DNA of 43,355 nucleotides from contig CANJRV010000017.1 in the NCBI GenBank assembly GCA_947476825.1, positions 1 to 43,355 on the forward strand, given 5' to 3'. The position numbers and the translations under genes are program-made. Under the pieces are notes generated by a model. That model had not been told where the DNA came from and did no database searches. It saw only the letters and a list, made by a program, of their open reading frames with translations. Numbering within the stretch: the first letter of the stretch is position 1; each line of letters begins with the position of its first letter. The stretch comes from Bacteroidota bacterium. GTDB lineage: Bacteria > Bacteroidota > Bacteroidia > Chitinophagales > Chitinophagaceae. This document shows positions 25,720 to 34,026 of the stretch, piece after piece.

Positions 25720-25834
25720 TCCCAATTACAAGTTTGCATATAATCCTGTTTAAAGCTTTAATCAGGATTTTTTTTAGTGGCTTACTAAAGCTACTTTCGC
25801 ACCGAGTTGAATTTATATCAAGCAATTATATCGC

Positions 25835-27625
25835 ATGAAAAATATTAGAAATTTTTGTATCATAGCCCATATTGATCATGGTAAAAGTACACTAGCAGAC
25901 CGCCTTTTGGAACATACCAAAACAATTACGGAACGTCAAATGATGAACCAGGTGTTGGACGATATGGATCTAGAAAGAGAAAAAGGCATTACCATCAAAA
26001 GCCACGCCATTCAAGTGAATTATGCGATGGAAGGCCAAGATTATGTTTTAAATTTAATCGATACGCCTGGTCATGTTGACTTTAGTTATGAAGTAAGTCG
26101 CGCATTAGCCGCCTGCGAAGGCGCATTGTTGTTGGTAGATGCATCGCAAGGTATACAAGCGCAAACCATTTCTAATTTGTATTTGGCTATTGGAAACAAT
26201 TTAGAAATCATTCCTGTTATTAATAAAATAGACATGGAAGGTGCCATGATACCAGAAGTTAAAGACCAAATCATTGATTTGATTGGTTGCAAAGAAGAAG
26301 ATATTTTATTGGCTTCTGGCAAAAGTGGAATCGGCATCGAAGAAATTTTACATGCCATCATTAAACGTATTCCAGCGCCAAAAGGTGATTATACTGCGCC
26401 ATTACAAGCTTTGATTTTCGATAGTGTTTTCAATAGTTTCAGAGGAATCATTGTGTACTATCGCATTTTCAATGGCGTGTTGAGAAAAGGAGATAAAATT
26501 AAATTTTCAAATACAGGTTTGGAATACGTGGCTGATGAAGTTGGGATTTTGAAAATGGGATTAATGCCGAAAGAGGAAGTAAAATCTGGAGATGTAGGTT
26601 ACATTATTACTGGCATTAAAGTAGCTAAGGAAGTTAAAGTTGGTGATACGATTACAACTACAGTCAATCCCTGTTTGGAATCTATTCATGGATTTGAAGA
26701 TGTGAAACCAATGGTATTTGCTGGCATTTTCCCAGTAGAAACAGATGAGTTTGAAGAGTTGCGCAATTGCATGGAAAAGCTACAATTAAATGATGCTTCA
26801 CTTACATTTGAATTAGAAACCTCACAAGCTTTAGGCTTTGGTTTTCGTTGCGGCTTCCTCGGTTTATTACACATGGAAATCGTTCAAGAAAGACTAGAAA
26901 GAGAATTTAATCAAACAGTAATTACCACAGTACCAAACGTTAGCTTTGAAGCAATCACCACAAAAAATGAACATATCGTTATCAATAATCCAACGGAGAT
27001 GCCCGACCCAAGCCGTATTGATACCATTCTCGAACCTTGGATTAAAGCACAAATCATTACAAAACCAGAATATATTGGTAATATCATGACACTGTGCATT
27101 GGCAAGAGGGGTATACTTACCAATCAAGGATATTTGACAGCCGACAGAGTGGAACTTAGTTTCGAAATTCCATTAACCGAAATTGTTTTTGATTTTTACG
27201 ATAAACTAAAAAGCCAAACAAGAGGTTATGCTTCTTTCGACTATCATCCTTTGGATATGCGTCCAAGTGATATTGTTAAAATGGATATTTTATTAAACGG
27301 CGACAAAGTGGATGCTTTGAGTGCATTGATTCACAAAGCAAGATCCCACGAATTTGGCAGAAAACTTTGTGATAAATTAAAAGATTTATTGCCACGACAA
27401 CAATTTCAAATCGCGATACAAGCCGCTATAGGCGCTAAGGTTGTAGCCCGCGAGACCATCAGTGCCATGCGTAAAGACGTAACTGCTAAATGCTATGGTG
27501 GTGATATTAGTCGTAAAAGAAAATTATTGGAAAAACAAAAAGAAGGTAAAAAAAGAATGCGTCAAATTGGAAATGTAGAAATTCCTCAACAAGCATTTCT
27601 TGCCGTGCTAAAACTGGATGATTAA
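25835..27625 (+). CDS. lepA: Elongation factor 4 (LepA) GTPase
   Basis: 596 residues, standard length. G1 AHIDHGKST (11-19), switch [14 protein letters not shown]3 DTPGHVDF, G4 NKID and a G5-like SGKSG define the translational GTPase domain. Then come EF-G-like domains II, III and V ([35 protein letters not shown]), and the LepA-specific C-terminal domain with [55 protein letters not shown]. It acts on ribosomes, in back-translocation or 30S biogenesis according to studies of the family. It is monocistronic in this window. Confidence 0.98.
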   Translation: MKNIRNFCIIAHIDHGKSTLADRLLEHTKTITERQMMNQVLDDMDLEREKGITIKSHAIQVNYAMEGQDYVLNLIDTPGHVDFSYEVSRALAACEGALLLVDASQGIQAQTISNLYLAIGNNLEIIPVINKIDMEGAMIPEVKDQIIDLIGCKEEDILLASGKSGIGIEEILHAIIKRIPAPKGDYTAPLQALIFDSVFNSFRGIIVYYRIFNGVLRKGDKIKFSNTGLEYVADEVGILKMGLMPKEEVKSGDVGYIITGIKVAKEVKVGDTITTTVNPCLESIHGFEDVKPMVFAGIFPVETDEFEELRNCMEKLQLNDASLTFELETSQALGFGFRCGFLGLLHMEIVQERLEREFNQTVITTVPNVSFEAITTKNEHIVINNPTEMPDPSRIDTILEPWIKAQIITKPEYIGNIMTLCIGKRGILTNQGYLTADRVELSFEIPLTEIVFDFYDKLKSQTRGYASFDYHPLDMRPSDIVKMDILLNGDKVDALSALIHKARSHEFGRKLCDKLKDLLPRQQFQIAIQAAIGAKVVARETISAMRKDVTAKCYGGDISRKRKLLEKQKEGKKRMRQIGNVEIPQQAFLAVLKLDD

Positions 27626-27769
27626 AAACTAAAATTGAATAATAACTTGGTTTAAGATGCCTTATTCTGTTGAGTTATACCCTATTTTTAAAATCCGATT
27701 TCTTTTTATTCATACCATCATTTGATGTAGAATTTCTTTGTAAAAAAAATGCAAACCCTAAAAGAAATT

Positions 27770-27801
27770 TTTGTCCATCCATTGAATTAAGCGCATCTTT
27801 G
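27770..27801 (+). promoter_or_regulatory. Promoter of the EGF-domain lipoprotein gene
   Basis: TTTG at 27770-27773, a 20-bp spacer, then CATCTTTG (27794-27801), one mismatch from TAnnTTTG. It lies 25 bp before the ATG at 27827. The same CATCTTTG is used upstream of the lipoprotein at 742-1026. Confidence 0.6.
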
Positions 27802-27826
27802 TAGCTTAAACAATTAAAATAAAAAT

Positions 27827-28378
27827 ATGAAAAATTTAAAGACAATTCTATTAGCTGGATTTTTAACGGCAGCTGCTTTCGCTACTACTCTAATCACTTC
27901 TTGTAATCAAGATAAATGTAAAGACGTCGTTTGCGCAAACGGGGGTACTTGTACAGATGGTTCTTGCAAATGCGCTTCAGGATATGAAGGCACTTTATGC
28001 GATACAAAAAGTAATTTGAAATTTATTAATGTTGCTGGTTGGTCTGTGTCAGAAGAAGGCACTATCTCAGGACCAAGCACTTACGATGTATTTATCTTAC
28101 CAAGTTCAACAGTTGCAAATGGTATCTATATTTCTAATGCATGGGATAACTTTGTTGCTTCTGTAAATGCTACAGTTGATGGTAATACATTTACAATACC
28201 AAGACAACAACCTGATAATGATGGTTTTTATATTCAAGGTAGTGGTACTATCAATACTTCCTTAAACCCAGTGAAAATTACTGTAACTTACAAAGTAACT
28301 GATGAAACAGGTACACCAATTCTAACCGATGATTTCGGGGTGTCAAGTGGAAATGCATCTATTTGGACTAAAAAATAG
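27827..28378 (+). CDS. Lipoprotein with one EGF-like domain
   Basis: 183 residues. The signal peptide ends in the lipobox ITS-C (Cys26). An EGF-like module spans 31-58, with six cysteines at C31, C36, C42, C47, C49 and C58 and the pattern CxNGGTC...GSCxCxSGYEGTLC. A beta-sandwich-like region of about 120 residues follows (62-183) with no recognised domain. EGF modules in Bacteroidota lipoproteins are found on the outer membrane. No enzymatic residues are evident. It is monocistronic with its own promoter and terminator. Confidence 0.85.
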   Translation: MKNLKTILLAGFLTAAAFATTLITSCNQDKCKDVVCANGGTCTDGSCKCASGYEGTLCDTKSNLKFINVAGWSVSEEGTISGPSTYDVFILPSSTVANGIYISNAWDNFVASVNATVDGNTFTIPRQQPDNDGFYIQGSGTINTSLNPVKITVTYKVTDETGTPILTDDFGVSSGNASIWTKK

Positions 28379-28394
28379 TTCTTATAATATACAT

Positions 28395-28429
28395 AAAAAA
28401 AAGGTCGACATCATGTTGACCTTTTTTTT
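28395..28429 (+). terminator. Terminator of the EGF lipoprotein gene
   Basis: A-run, GGTCGACA, loop TCA, TGTTGACC, T-run. The stem has one G-T wobble. It lies 17 bp after the stop codon. Confidence 0.85.
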
Positions 28430-28513
28430 GTATATATAATTTCTATTTTAGAAAGACATGAATTCTTATAAAATTCCCATTTTAAAAAATAGCAACTTAA
28501 AAAAATATACTCA

Positions 28514-28548
28514 TAAAAAATGGCTACACTTTGAGTAGCCATTTTTTA
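28514..28548 (-). terminator. Terminator of the twin lipoprotein operon
   Basis: Perfect 14-bp stem TAAAAAATGGCTAC (28514-28527) with GTAGCCATTTTTTA (28535-28548) and a 7-nt loop. It lies 17 bp past the stop of the minus-strand gene ending at 28565. Confidence 0.9.
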
Positions 28549-28564
28549 TTATCGTCGGGAAGAA

Positions 28565-29011
28565 TTATTTCCCACTCATTTTATCTTTTTTCTTCTTTAG
28601 AATTTCTTCCTTCCCAGTTTCTTTACCAATCATTTTATCTTTCTTATCCTGCGTATTTTGTTCGTGTGCTGCATTACCTCCATTCATTTTATCCTTTTTA
28701 GTATCTACTTTTACTGGCGGTGGCGGTGGGGTTACCACTTTTGCAGGCGCTGGAGTATGTGCCTTTGTAGGTGCTGACGGCGCAGGTTTAGGTGCTTTGT
28801 TCGCTAATGCCATTATGCTGTCAGCATTAGCTCTTGCTGCATCCATGATACGATTATCGCAATCTGACTTTAATTGATCAGTTGCTGTTTTTACTTTTGC
28901 TTCCACTTGACTATCCAATTCAGCCTGTGTTGGACCTTTAGGTTCTGAATTGCATGAAGCCATTATGATACCCATTAAGGCTGGGACTATGATATATTTT
29001 ATTTTTTTCAT
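28565..29011 (-). CDS. Lipoprotein with coiled-coil, Pro-rich linker and three 18-residue Lys repeats
   Basis: 148 residues. Lipobox MAS-C (Cys20). Residues about 28-70 are an Ala/Glu/Lys/Asp-rich helix, probably a coiled coil. Residues 72-103 are Pro/Ala/Lys-rich and extended. The C-terminus holds KKDKM at 105, 123 and 141, an exact 18-residue spacing. The helical part resembles that of the next lipoprotein upstream (29044-29283), including a mid-helix Cys in an Asp/Glu context (SDCDNR and ADCEAR), suggesting an ancient duplication. The layout (lipid anchor, helix, flexible linker, basic tail) would suit an outer-membrane lipoprotein touching peptidoglycan. That is inference. Confidence 0.8.
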   Translation of the reverse strand: MKKIKYIIVPALMGIIMASCNSEPKGPTQAELDSQVEAKVKTATDQLKSDCDNRIMDAARANADSIMALANKAPKPAPSAPTKAHTPAPAKVVTPPPPPVKVDTKKDKMNGGNAAHEQNTQDKKDKMIGKETGKEEILKKKKDKMSGK

Positions 29012-29043
29012 TTTTCTATTTTTAATTGGTTTTAAATATTCAA

Positions 29044-29283
29044 TTATTTAGGTGCATTTTCTGTTTTAGCAGCTTGTACCAATGAATCAGTAATAGCTTT
29101 TACTTCAGTAGCCATACGTGCTTCGCAATCTGCTGTAGCTTTAGCGTTGGCTTCTTCAATTTTGATGGCTGCCAGTGAATCCACTTTTGCCTGAACCGCC
29201 ATTGGGTCCATTGCTTTTTCACCACAAGACTGAACCAAGATCACTAAGGCTAGTGCGGAGAATGTTAAAATATTTTTTTTCAT
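29044..29283 (-). CDS. Small coiled-coil lipoprotein
   Basis: 79 residues. Lipobox VQS-C (Cys20). The mature part is almost entirely an Ala/Glu/Lys helix (AVQAKVDSLAAIKIEEANAK), then ADCEARMATEVKAITDSL with one cysteine (Cys54 region) that could form a disulfide-linked dimer. It resembles in size and composition the small Lpp-like lipoproteins, without clear homology. It is first of a two-gene operon with its longer paralogue, 32 bp apart. A -7 box TATTTTTG lies upstream (minus strand, 29300-29307). Confidence 0.78.
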   Translation of the reverse strand: MKKNILTFSALALVILVQSCGEKAMDPMAVQAKVDSLAAIKIEEANAKATADCEARMATEVKAITDSLVQAAKTENAPK

Positions 29284-29299
29284 GTTTTATAATTTTGCT

Positions 29300-29307
29300 C
29301 AAAAATA
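29300..29307 (-). promoter_or_regulatory. -7 box of the twin lipoprotein operon
   Basis: TATTTTTG on the minus strand fits TAnnTTTG and lies 16 bp upstream of the ATG at 29283. No convincing -33 TTG was found at 19-21 bp. Confidence 0.45.
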
Positions 29308-29406
29308 AGCTTATCGAGCTGATATTGTATACATCAATTTATTGCTAACAAAATTTTAATTAAATATGAAAGTGGAATAAAGTAAATCCATTACTTTTAA
29401 GCCTCA

Positions 29407-30387
29407 ATGGCATTTCAAGAAAAAGAATATCATCGCGAAGAAAATTGCTTGAACTGTGGATACCCACTAATTGGAAAATTCTGTGGCAACTGCGGACAGA
29501 AGGCATTTCTGCACAAGGATTCTTTTTGGCATATGGCAAGTCATTTTATCGGCGACTATTTTCATTACGACAGCAAATTTTGGATCACGCTAAAAACATT
29601 ATTTACAAAACCAGGATTAGCTACACTGGAATATATTCAAGGCAAACGCGCTAAATACCTAACTCCTATTCAACTGTATGTTTTTGTAACTACTGTTTTC
29701 TTTCTCTTCTTTTTCAGTTTGCATTCATCCGAAAAAAGCAATGAATTACAGTTGCAAGTAAATCATAAAAATGTAGATTCTGTTGAATCTTTAAAATCTC
29801 TTCTAGATTCTGTGCGACAAAATTCCAACCAGAAGAATGGTAATTTCGGCCTAAACGAACATAATATTCCATCTTATGATTCTGTACAACATCAATTGCC
29901 AGATAGTTTGAAAGATGATTTCATTACTAGATTCATGGTCAGAAAATTTTATATAATTTCTGACAAATATGGAACTACTGGTAATATCAGTGAAATTTTC
30001 ATCGAAAAATTTGTACATAATATCCCAAAAATATTTTTTATTCTATTGCCATTTTTCGCCTTTCTGCTCCTACTCATTTTCAGAAAGCAAAAATATTATT
30101 ATGTAGATCATATCATTTTTAGTTTACATTTTCATGTCATGTTGTTTATGCTATTAGGTATTACAGCTGGCTTGACTTATATAATTCCATACACCTTATT
30201 TCACGCTCTTTGTAACTTCCTTTGTTTTATAGGCATTGGCGTCTATTTATTTTTTTCTTTAAAAAAAGTATATCCAAGTGGCTCGGTTTTATTATTTTTC
30301 AAACAATGTATTTTAACGCTTTCTTATTTCATCGCGTTCTTTGTTGTTGCCTCCATTTATTTCATTATCACCTTATGCTTAATGTAA
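29407..30387 (+). CDS. DUF3667-family zinc-ribbon membrane protein
   Basis: 326 residues. The N-terminal zinc ribbon C14-x2-C17...C26-x2-C29 (NCLNCGYPLIGKFCGNCGQKA) is the DUF3667 signature, followed by the conserved-looking HMASHFIGDYFHYDSKFWITLKTLFTKPGLATLEYIQGKRAKYLTPIQLYVF. Membrane helices are at about 94-110, 208-226, 236-256, 258-280 and 295-318. A hydrophilic, probably extracytoplasmic segment (about 112-195) separates the first helix from the rest. The function of the family is unknown, and it is common in Bacteroidota. The next gene follows 30 bp later and is probably co-transcribed. Confidence 0.88.
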   Translation: MAFQEKEYHREENCLNCGYPLIGKFCGNCGQKAFLHKDSFWHMASHFIGDYFHYDSKFWITLKTLFTKPGLATLEYIQGKRAKYLTPIQLYVFVTTVFFLFFFSLHSSEKSNELQLQVNHKNVDSVESLKSLLDSVRQNSNQKNGNFGLNEHNIPSYDSVQHQLPDSLKDDFITRFMVRKFYIISDKYGTTGNISEIFIEKFVHNIPKIFFILLPFFAFLLLLIFRKQKYYYVDHIIFSLHFHVMLFMLLGITAGLTYIIPYTLFHALCNFLCFIGIGVYLFFSLKKVYPSGSVLLFFKQCILTLSYFIAFFVVASIYFIITLCLM

Positions 30388-30417
30388 ATTTTATTCATTC
30401 TCTCTAAAAAAATTCCA

Positions 30418-31431
30418 TTGGATTCAATCACACATATTGTATTAGGTGCGGCAATTGGCGAAAAAGTATTGGGTAAAAAAATTGGTCGCAAAGCTGCACT
30501 TATCGGTGCTTTAGCTAAAACATTTCCAGATTTCGATTTGTTTTTTTCTGGGCTTTCCGATGTTCGCCGTTACGTACTGTATCATCGGAGCTATACCCAT
30601 TCTTTTTTTATTGAATTACTCACTGCCTTTCCTATGGCTTGGATTTTTTACATGTTATTTAAAAAGAAAATCAGTTACAAAGAATGGTTTCTCCTTTGGA
30701 TTATTTGCTTATGGGGACATTCCTTAGTAGATATTTGCACTAATTATGGCACACGAATTTTCTTGCCGTTTTCCACCCAATTAGTTTCTTTGAATAATAT
30801 GGCAATCGCAGATTTATTTCTGACCACCCCCATTCTCATTATGGCAATTGTAGCTTTATTCTATAAAAGCAATTCCATTCCGCGAATGCGAATCATGTCT
30901 GCCGTGCTCATTTATTCTGTTATATATTTCGGATTTTCCTTTGTGAATAAAGCAATTGCAGATGTTCATTTTAAAAATTCTTTAGCTAAAAATAATATAA
31001 CTTATACCAATTATATGAGCAACCCAACTATACTGAACAATGTATTATGGTTTAGTGTGGTGAACGCAGATTCCGTTTTAAAAATTGGCGAATATTCATT
31101 GTTTCAAAAATCAGATTCAATTCGTTGGCATAGCTACCCGATACGTGCAAATGCATTGATGCAAAGCCCAAGCCCAGATGCGCGTATGCTGGAGTGGTTT
31201 AGTCAAGGATTTTATTTTACCCAACAAAATAAAGACACTTTAGAAGTATTTATTCCGAAGTTTGGCAGAGGCGATTTGGATAAAAGTATAGCAGAACAAA
31301 CTTTTCTATTTTATTATAAAATATATTATGCCGAAGGTAAATGGCAATTGGGTGCACAACAACCTTCCAGTAAAGAAATGAAATACAAGGAAGGATTGGC
31401 ACAGTTGATTCGAAAGATAAAAGGAGAATAG
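30418..31431 (+). CDS. YdjM/YbcI-family membrane-bound metal-dependent hydrolase-like protein
   Basis: 337 residues from TTG at 30418. The upstream gene's stop is in the same frame 33 bp before and no ATG lies between, so the family's usual MDSxTH start must be encoded by TTG. Motifs are DSITHIVLGAA (His6), FPDFD (36-40), HRSYTHS (56-62; His56, His61) and WGHSLVDICTNYGTR (His101, Asp105), the putative metal ligands of the family. Several membrane helices occupy about 63-180, followed by a C-terminal soluble domain of about 150 residues. The family is also known as the LexA-binding inner-membrane hydrolase group. No activity has been firmly shown. Confidence 0.87.
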   Translation: MDSITHIVLGAAIGEKVLGKKIGRKAALIGALAKTFPDFDLFFSGLSDVRRYVLYHRSYTHSFFIELLTAFPMAWIFYMLFKKKISYKEWFLLWIICLWGHSLVDICTNYGTRIFLPFSTQLVSLNNMAIADLFLTTPILIMAIVALFYKSNSIPRMRIMSAVLIYSVIYFGFSFVNKAIADVHFKNSLAKNNITYTNYMSNPTILNNVLWFSVVNADSVLKIGEYSLFQKSDSIRWHSYPIRANALMQSPSPDARMLEWFSQGFYFTQQNKDTLEVFIPKFGRGDLDKSIAEQTFLFYYKIYYAEGKWQLGAQQPSSKEMKYKEGLAQLIRKIKGE

Positions 31432-31530
31432 ACTTCTTTCAGAAATATTCATTCCTTATCCAAATGAGAATAAATTAAAGAAGCAGGTTAATAAAAATAG
31501 AATTTATGAAATCAGTCTAAAAAAAATAAC

Positions 31531-32604
31531 ATGCACAAAAAAATCATAGCCCTATTTTATTGCGTTGTAGGCGCAACATTATCCGTTCTTGCACAAGAAA
31601 AAAATTTAGCTGATTTGCTTTCATCACAAATTGAATATCCCCTTGCAGCACAGCAAAATAAAGTATCTGGTGCAGTTGTAGTGGATGTACTTATTTCAGA
31701 AAAAGGCGAAATGAAAAAAAAATATTTACGTAAAGGAATTGGGGATGGGTGCTCAAAATCTGCATTGAAGGTCATTGAAAATATCAAAGATTGGAACCCG
31801 TTTTTTTCAGGGTTTCATAGCGAACAAGTTTTGCGAATTCCAATTTATTTCACGGATGCAAATTTATTACCCAATTGTATTTCTGATTCTATGATTTGGT
31901 TGAATGTAAATAAACTAGATAAAGATTCCACTACAGATAAGCCATTTGAATTTGTGGAGTCAATGCCTGAATTCCCTGGAGGCGAAGGTAAACTCATTCA
32001 ATTTTTATCGCATGAATTAAAATTCCCAAATAAAGCAATCGACAATGGAACAACAGGTAAAGTACTCGTTCAATTTATTGTTGACACGAATGGCAATATT
32101 GAAAATGCGCAAATTAAAAAAGGCATAGGAGATGGTTGTAATGAAGAGTCATTGCGCGTGATAAAAAAATCGCAAAAATGGAAACCAGGTGAACAAAATG
32201 GGAAGAAAGTAAAAGTATATTTTGTACAACCTATCAACTTTGCATTAGCAGACGAAAAACGTTCTTATGATGTTTCCATTATGAAACAAGACACTATTCG
32301 AATCTATAGTCAAGAGAAGCAGCATCCATTATTTACGGGAGGTTTAGTTCAATTGAAAGATACATTGAGCAGCATGATAAAAATGAAATTGGCAATGGTG
32401 CAAAACAGAAAAGAAGGCACAATGGATATCGCATTTGAAGTAGATCCACAAGGAAAAACAACAGGAATAAAAGTACTTGAAAGTATGGGTAAAGAATATG
32501 ATGATATAGTAACACAAGCCATAGAAAAATTACCAACTTTCACCTACCTAGCACCAACCACGACCAATGTAAAATATATCCTTCGAGTTCCTTTTGAAAA
32601 ATAA
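31531..32604 (+). CDS. Periplasmic protein with three TonB C-terminal-like domains
   Basis: 357 residues. The signal peptide (1-21) ends LAQ. Three TonB-C-like modules follow: about 30-108 (IEYPLAAQQNKVSGAVVVDVLISEKGEM, then RKGIGDGCSKSALKVIENI), about 145-235 (KFPNKAIDNGTTGKVLVQFIVDTNGNIENAQIKKGIGDGC...WKPGEQNGKKVKVYFVQPI) and a degenerate third (about 270-357; GTMDIAFEVDPQGKTTGIKVLES). It lacks the N-terminal membrane anchor and the Pro-rich spacer of true TonB, so it probably does not energise receptors by itself. It may instead bind outer-membrane partners or peptidoglycan. Convergent neighbour at 32736. Confidence 0.85.
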   Translation: MHKKIIALFYCVVGATLSVLAQEKNLADLLSSQIEYPLAAQQNKVSGAVVVDVLISEKGEMKKKYLRKGIGDGCSKSALKVIENIKDWNPFFSGFHSEQVLRIPIYFTDANLLPNCISDSMIWLNVNKLDKDSTTDKPFEFVESMPEFPGGEGKLIQFLSHELKFPNKAIDNGTTGKVLVQFIVDTNGNIENAQIKKGIGDGCNEESLRVIKKSQKWKPGEQNGKKVKVYFVQPINFALADEKRSYDVSIMKQDTIRIYSQEKQHPLFTGGLVQLKDTLSSMIKMKLAMVQNRKEGTMDIAFEVDPQGKTTGIKVLESMGKEYDDIVTQAIEKLPTFTYLAPTTTNVKYILRVPFEK

Positions 32605-32613
32605 TATCACTCC

Positions 32614-32698
32614 ATGGTTTACTGTCTTCACAAACCATACCATCCTATTATTTTTATTCTAAATTCCATCTTTTCGTGACGTTTGTGGGGACACAAAC
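32614..32698. repeat. Two hairpins in the gap after the TonB-C gene
   Basis: ATGGTTT (32614-32620) pairs with AAACCAT (32632-32638). GTTTGTG (32681-32687) pairs with CACAAAC (32692-32698) around GGGA. Neither is followed by a T-run, so they look more like palindromic repeats than classical terminators, though they could stop the convergent transcripts here. Confidence 0.5.
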
Positions 32699-32735
32699 CT
32701 AGGGTAAATCGGGAAAGAATTAGTACTGGCTCTTA

Positions 32736-33395
32736 CTATCCAGGAACTCTTGATATGTATTTATCCATTTCTTTGATTTGATTCACCACTTGTTCATTTT
32801 TGGATTTACAAGCTTTAGCTTTTACGTAGTAAAATTTCATGCCTTTAAAATCTCTACGTTCGCCACAAATACTACATAACTGTAAATAGGCTGAGGCCTC
32901 AGAATCTTTATCTGGTAAGCCTAAGGATACTGCCTTTCGTAAATTTTCATACGCTTCTTTTTTGTTCCCTTTTTTATACGAAATCATTCCCAATTGTAAA
33001 TAAGCGCCACCTTCAACTCCTTTATCTGAAATACCTACAGCTAGACTTTTACGTATTTCATCTTCCGCATCTTCAAAATTTTCACCGATGGTGGAGAAAT
33101 TAGATTTCAACATAAAGAATGCCGAACGAACTGGCTTATATAACAAATTAGGATATTTTACTTTTGCCAATAATACTTGTGCGCCTTCAAAATCACCATC
33201 TTCTACATGCTTTTGTATCAAGGTGATTGGACCTATCATAAAATGTGCAACAATCATTAAAATAGCGATGAGAAAAAATATCCAACTCACCCAAATGCCA
33301 TGATTCACTTGCCAAGTAATCAGTATGCCCGAAATTAGTAGCAACACCGCAATTGGCAATCTATTTAAAACAATTATTCTTCTCAATGCTCTCAT
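32736..33395 (-). CDS. Membrane-anchored TPR-type protein
   Basis: 219 residues. Two N-terminal membrane helices (about 13-30 and 34-56) are followed by a cytoplasmic or periplasmic helical repeat domain with TPR-like pairs: DGDFEGAQVLLAKVKYPN, VEGGAYLQLGMISYKKGNKKEAYENLRKAVSLGLPDKDSEASAYLQLCSICGERRDFKGMKFYYVKAK. Typical TPR spacing (A at position 20, P near the turn) is seen for the middle repeats. It is probably a scaffold for protein interaction. No specific partner can be named. 61 bp separate it from the Sua5/YrdC gene upstream on the same strand, so co-transcription is possible. Confidence 0.8.
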   Translation of the reverse strand: MRALRRIIVLNRLPIAVLLLISGILITWQVNHGIWVSWIFFLIAILMIVAHFMIGPITLIQKHVEDGDFEGAQVLLAKVKYPNLLYKPVRSAFFMLKSNFSTIGENFEDAEDEIRKSLAVGISDKGVEGGAYLQLGMISYKKGNKKEAYENLRKAVSLGLPDKDSEASAYLQLCSICGERRDFKGMKFYYVKAKACKSKNEQVVNQIKEMDKYISRVPG

Positions 33396-33456
33396 TGTTC
33401 TTTCCTTTTTTTAAGGATGCAAACGTACAAGATTTTAAACTAAATAAAAAGCACAC

Positions 33457-34026
33457 TTATCTGATTCTTAGCAAAGTACCGTCGTCACACAATTTTAAGA
33501 TGGTAGATGGTTCCTGTATGGTTCTATCCTCTTGCCTGAATTGTACTACATAGTCCACTTGTTCATGAATACTTTCCGTAACCATTTGAAAATAATGTGG
33601 ACTTGGTTCGCCACTTAAATTAGCAGATGTGGACACAATAGGCTGCCGCAATCTTTTTATCAATGACCTACAAAATGTATCCTTCGTAATTCGAACTGCA
33701 ATGGATCCATCAGGACCAAATAAGCTGGAGGGCAAATTGATTGCTCCCGGATAGATTAAAGTCGTTGGTGTATGAAAACTCTCCACTATTTCTTGCAAAT
33801 GAGGCAATGGATTCGCAATGTATTTATACAGTTGTTTCAAGTCTGTCATCAATAACACAAAACTTTTATTTGCATCTCGATGTTTGATTTGAATTATTCT
33901 TTGAATTGCTTTTTCATTACTTGCATCACATCCCAAACCCCAAATGGTATCGGTTGGATAAAGAATCACTCCACCATCCTTTAATACACTTACCGTGTCT
34001 TTTATATCTTGTTCATAATTATTCAT
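33457..34026 (-). CDS. L-threonylcarbamoyladenylate synthase (Sua5/YciO/YrdC family)
   Basis: 189 residues from MNNYEQDIKD. The upstream in-frame extension to 34092 overlaps the glycosyltransferase and lacks family features. Motifs are GGVILYPTDTIWGLGCDA (20-37), KHRDANKSFVLLMTD with the KxR signature, PGAINLPSSLFGPDGSIAVRITKD and PIVSTSANLSGEPSP. It makes threonylcarbamoyl-AMP from threonine, bicarbonate and ATP for t6A37 tRNA modification. This is the short YrdC-type form, without a Sua5 C-terminal domain. It overlaps the upstream glycosyltransferase stop by 8 bp, so it is translationally coupled. Confidence 0.92.
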   Translation of the reverse strand: MNNYEQDIKDTVSVLKDGGVILYPTDTIWGLGCDASNEKAIQRIIQIKHRDANKSFVLLMTDLKQLYKYIANPLPHLQEIVESFHTPTTLIYPGAINLPSSLFGPDGSIAVRITKDTFCRSLIKRLRQPIVSTSANLSGEPSPHYFQMVTESIHEQVDYVVQFRQEDRTIQEPSTILKLCDDGTLLRIR

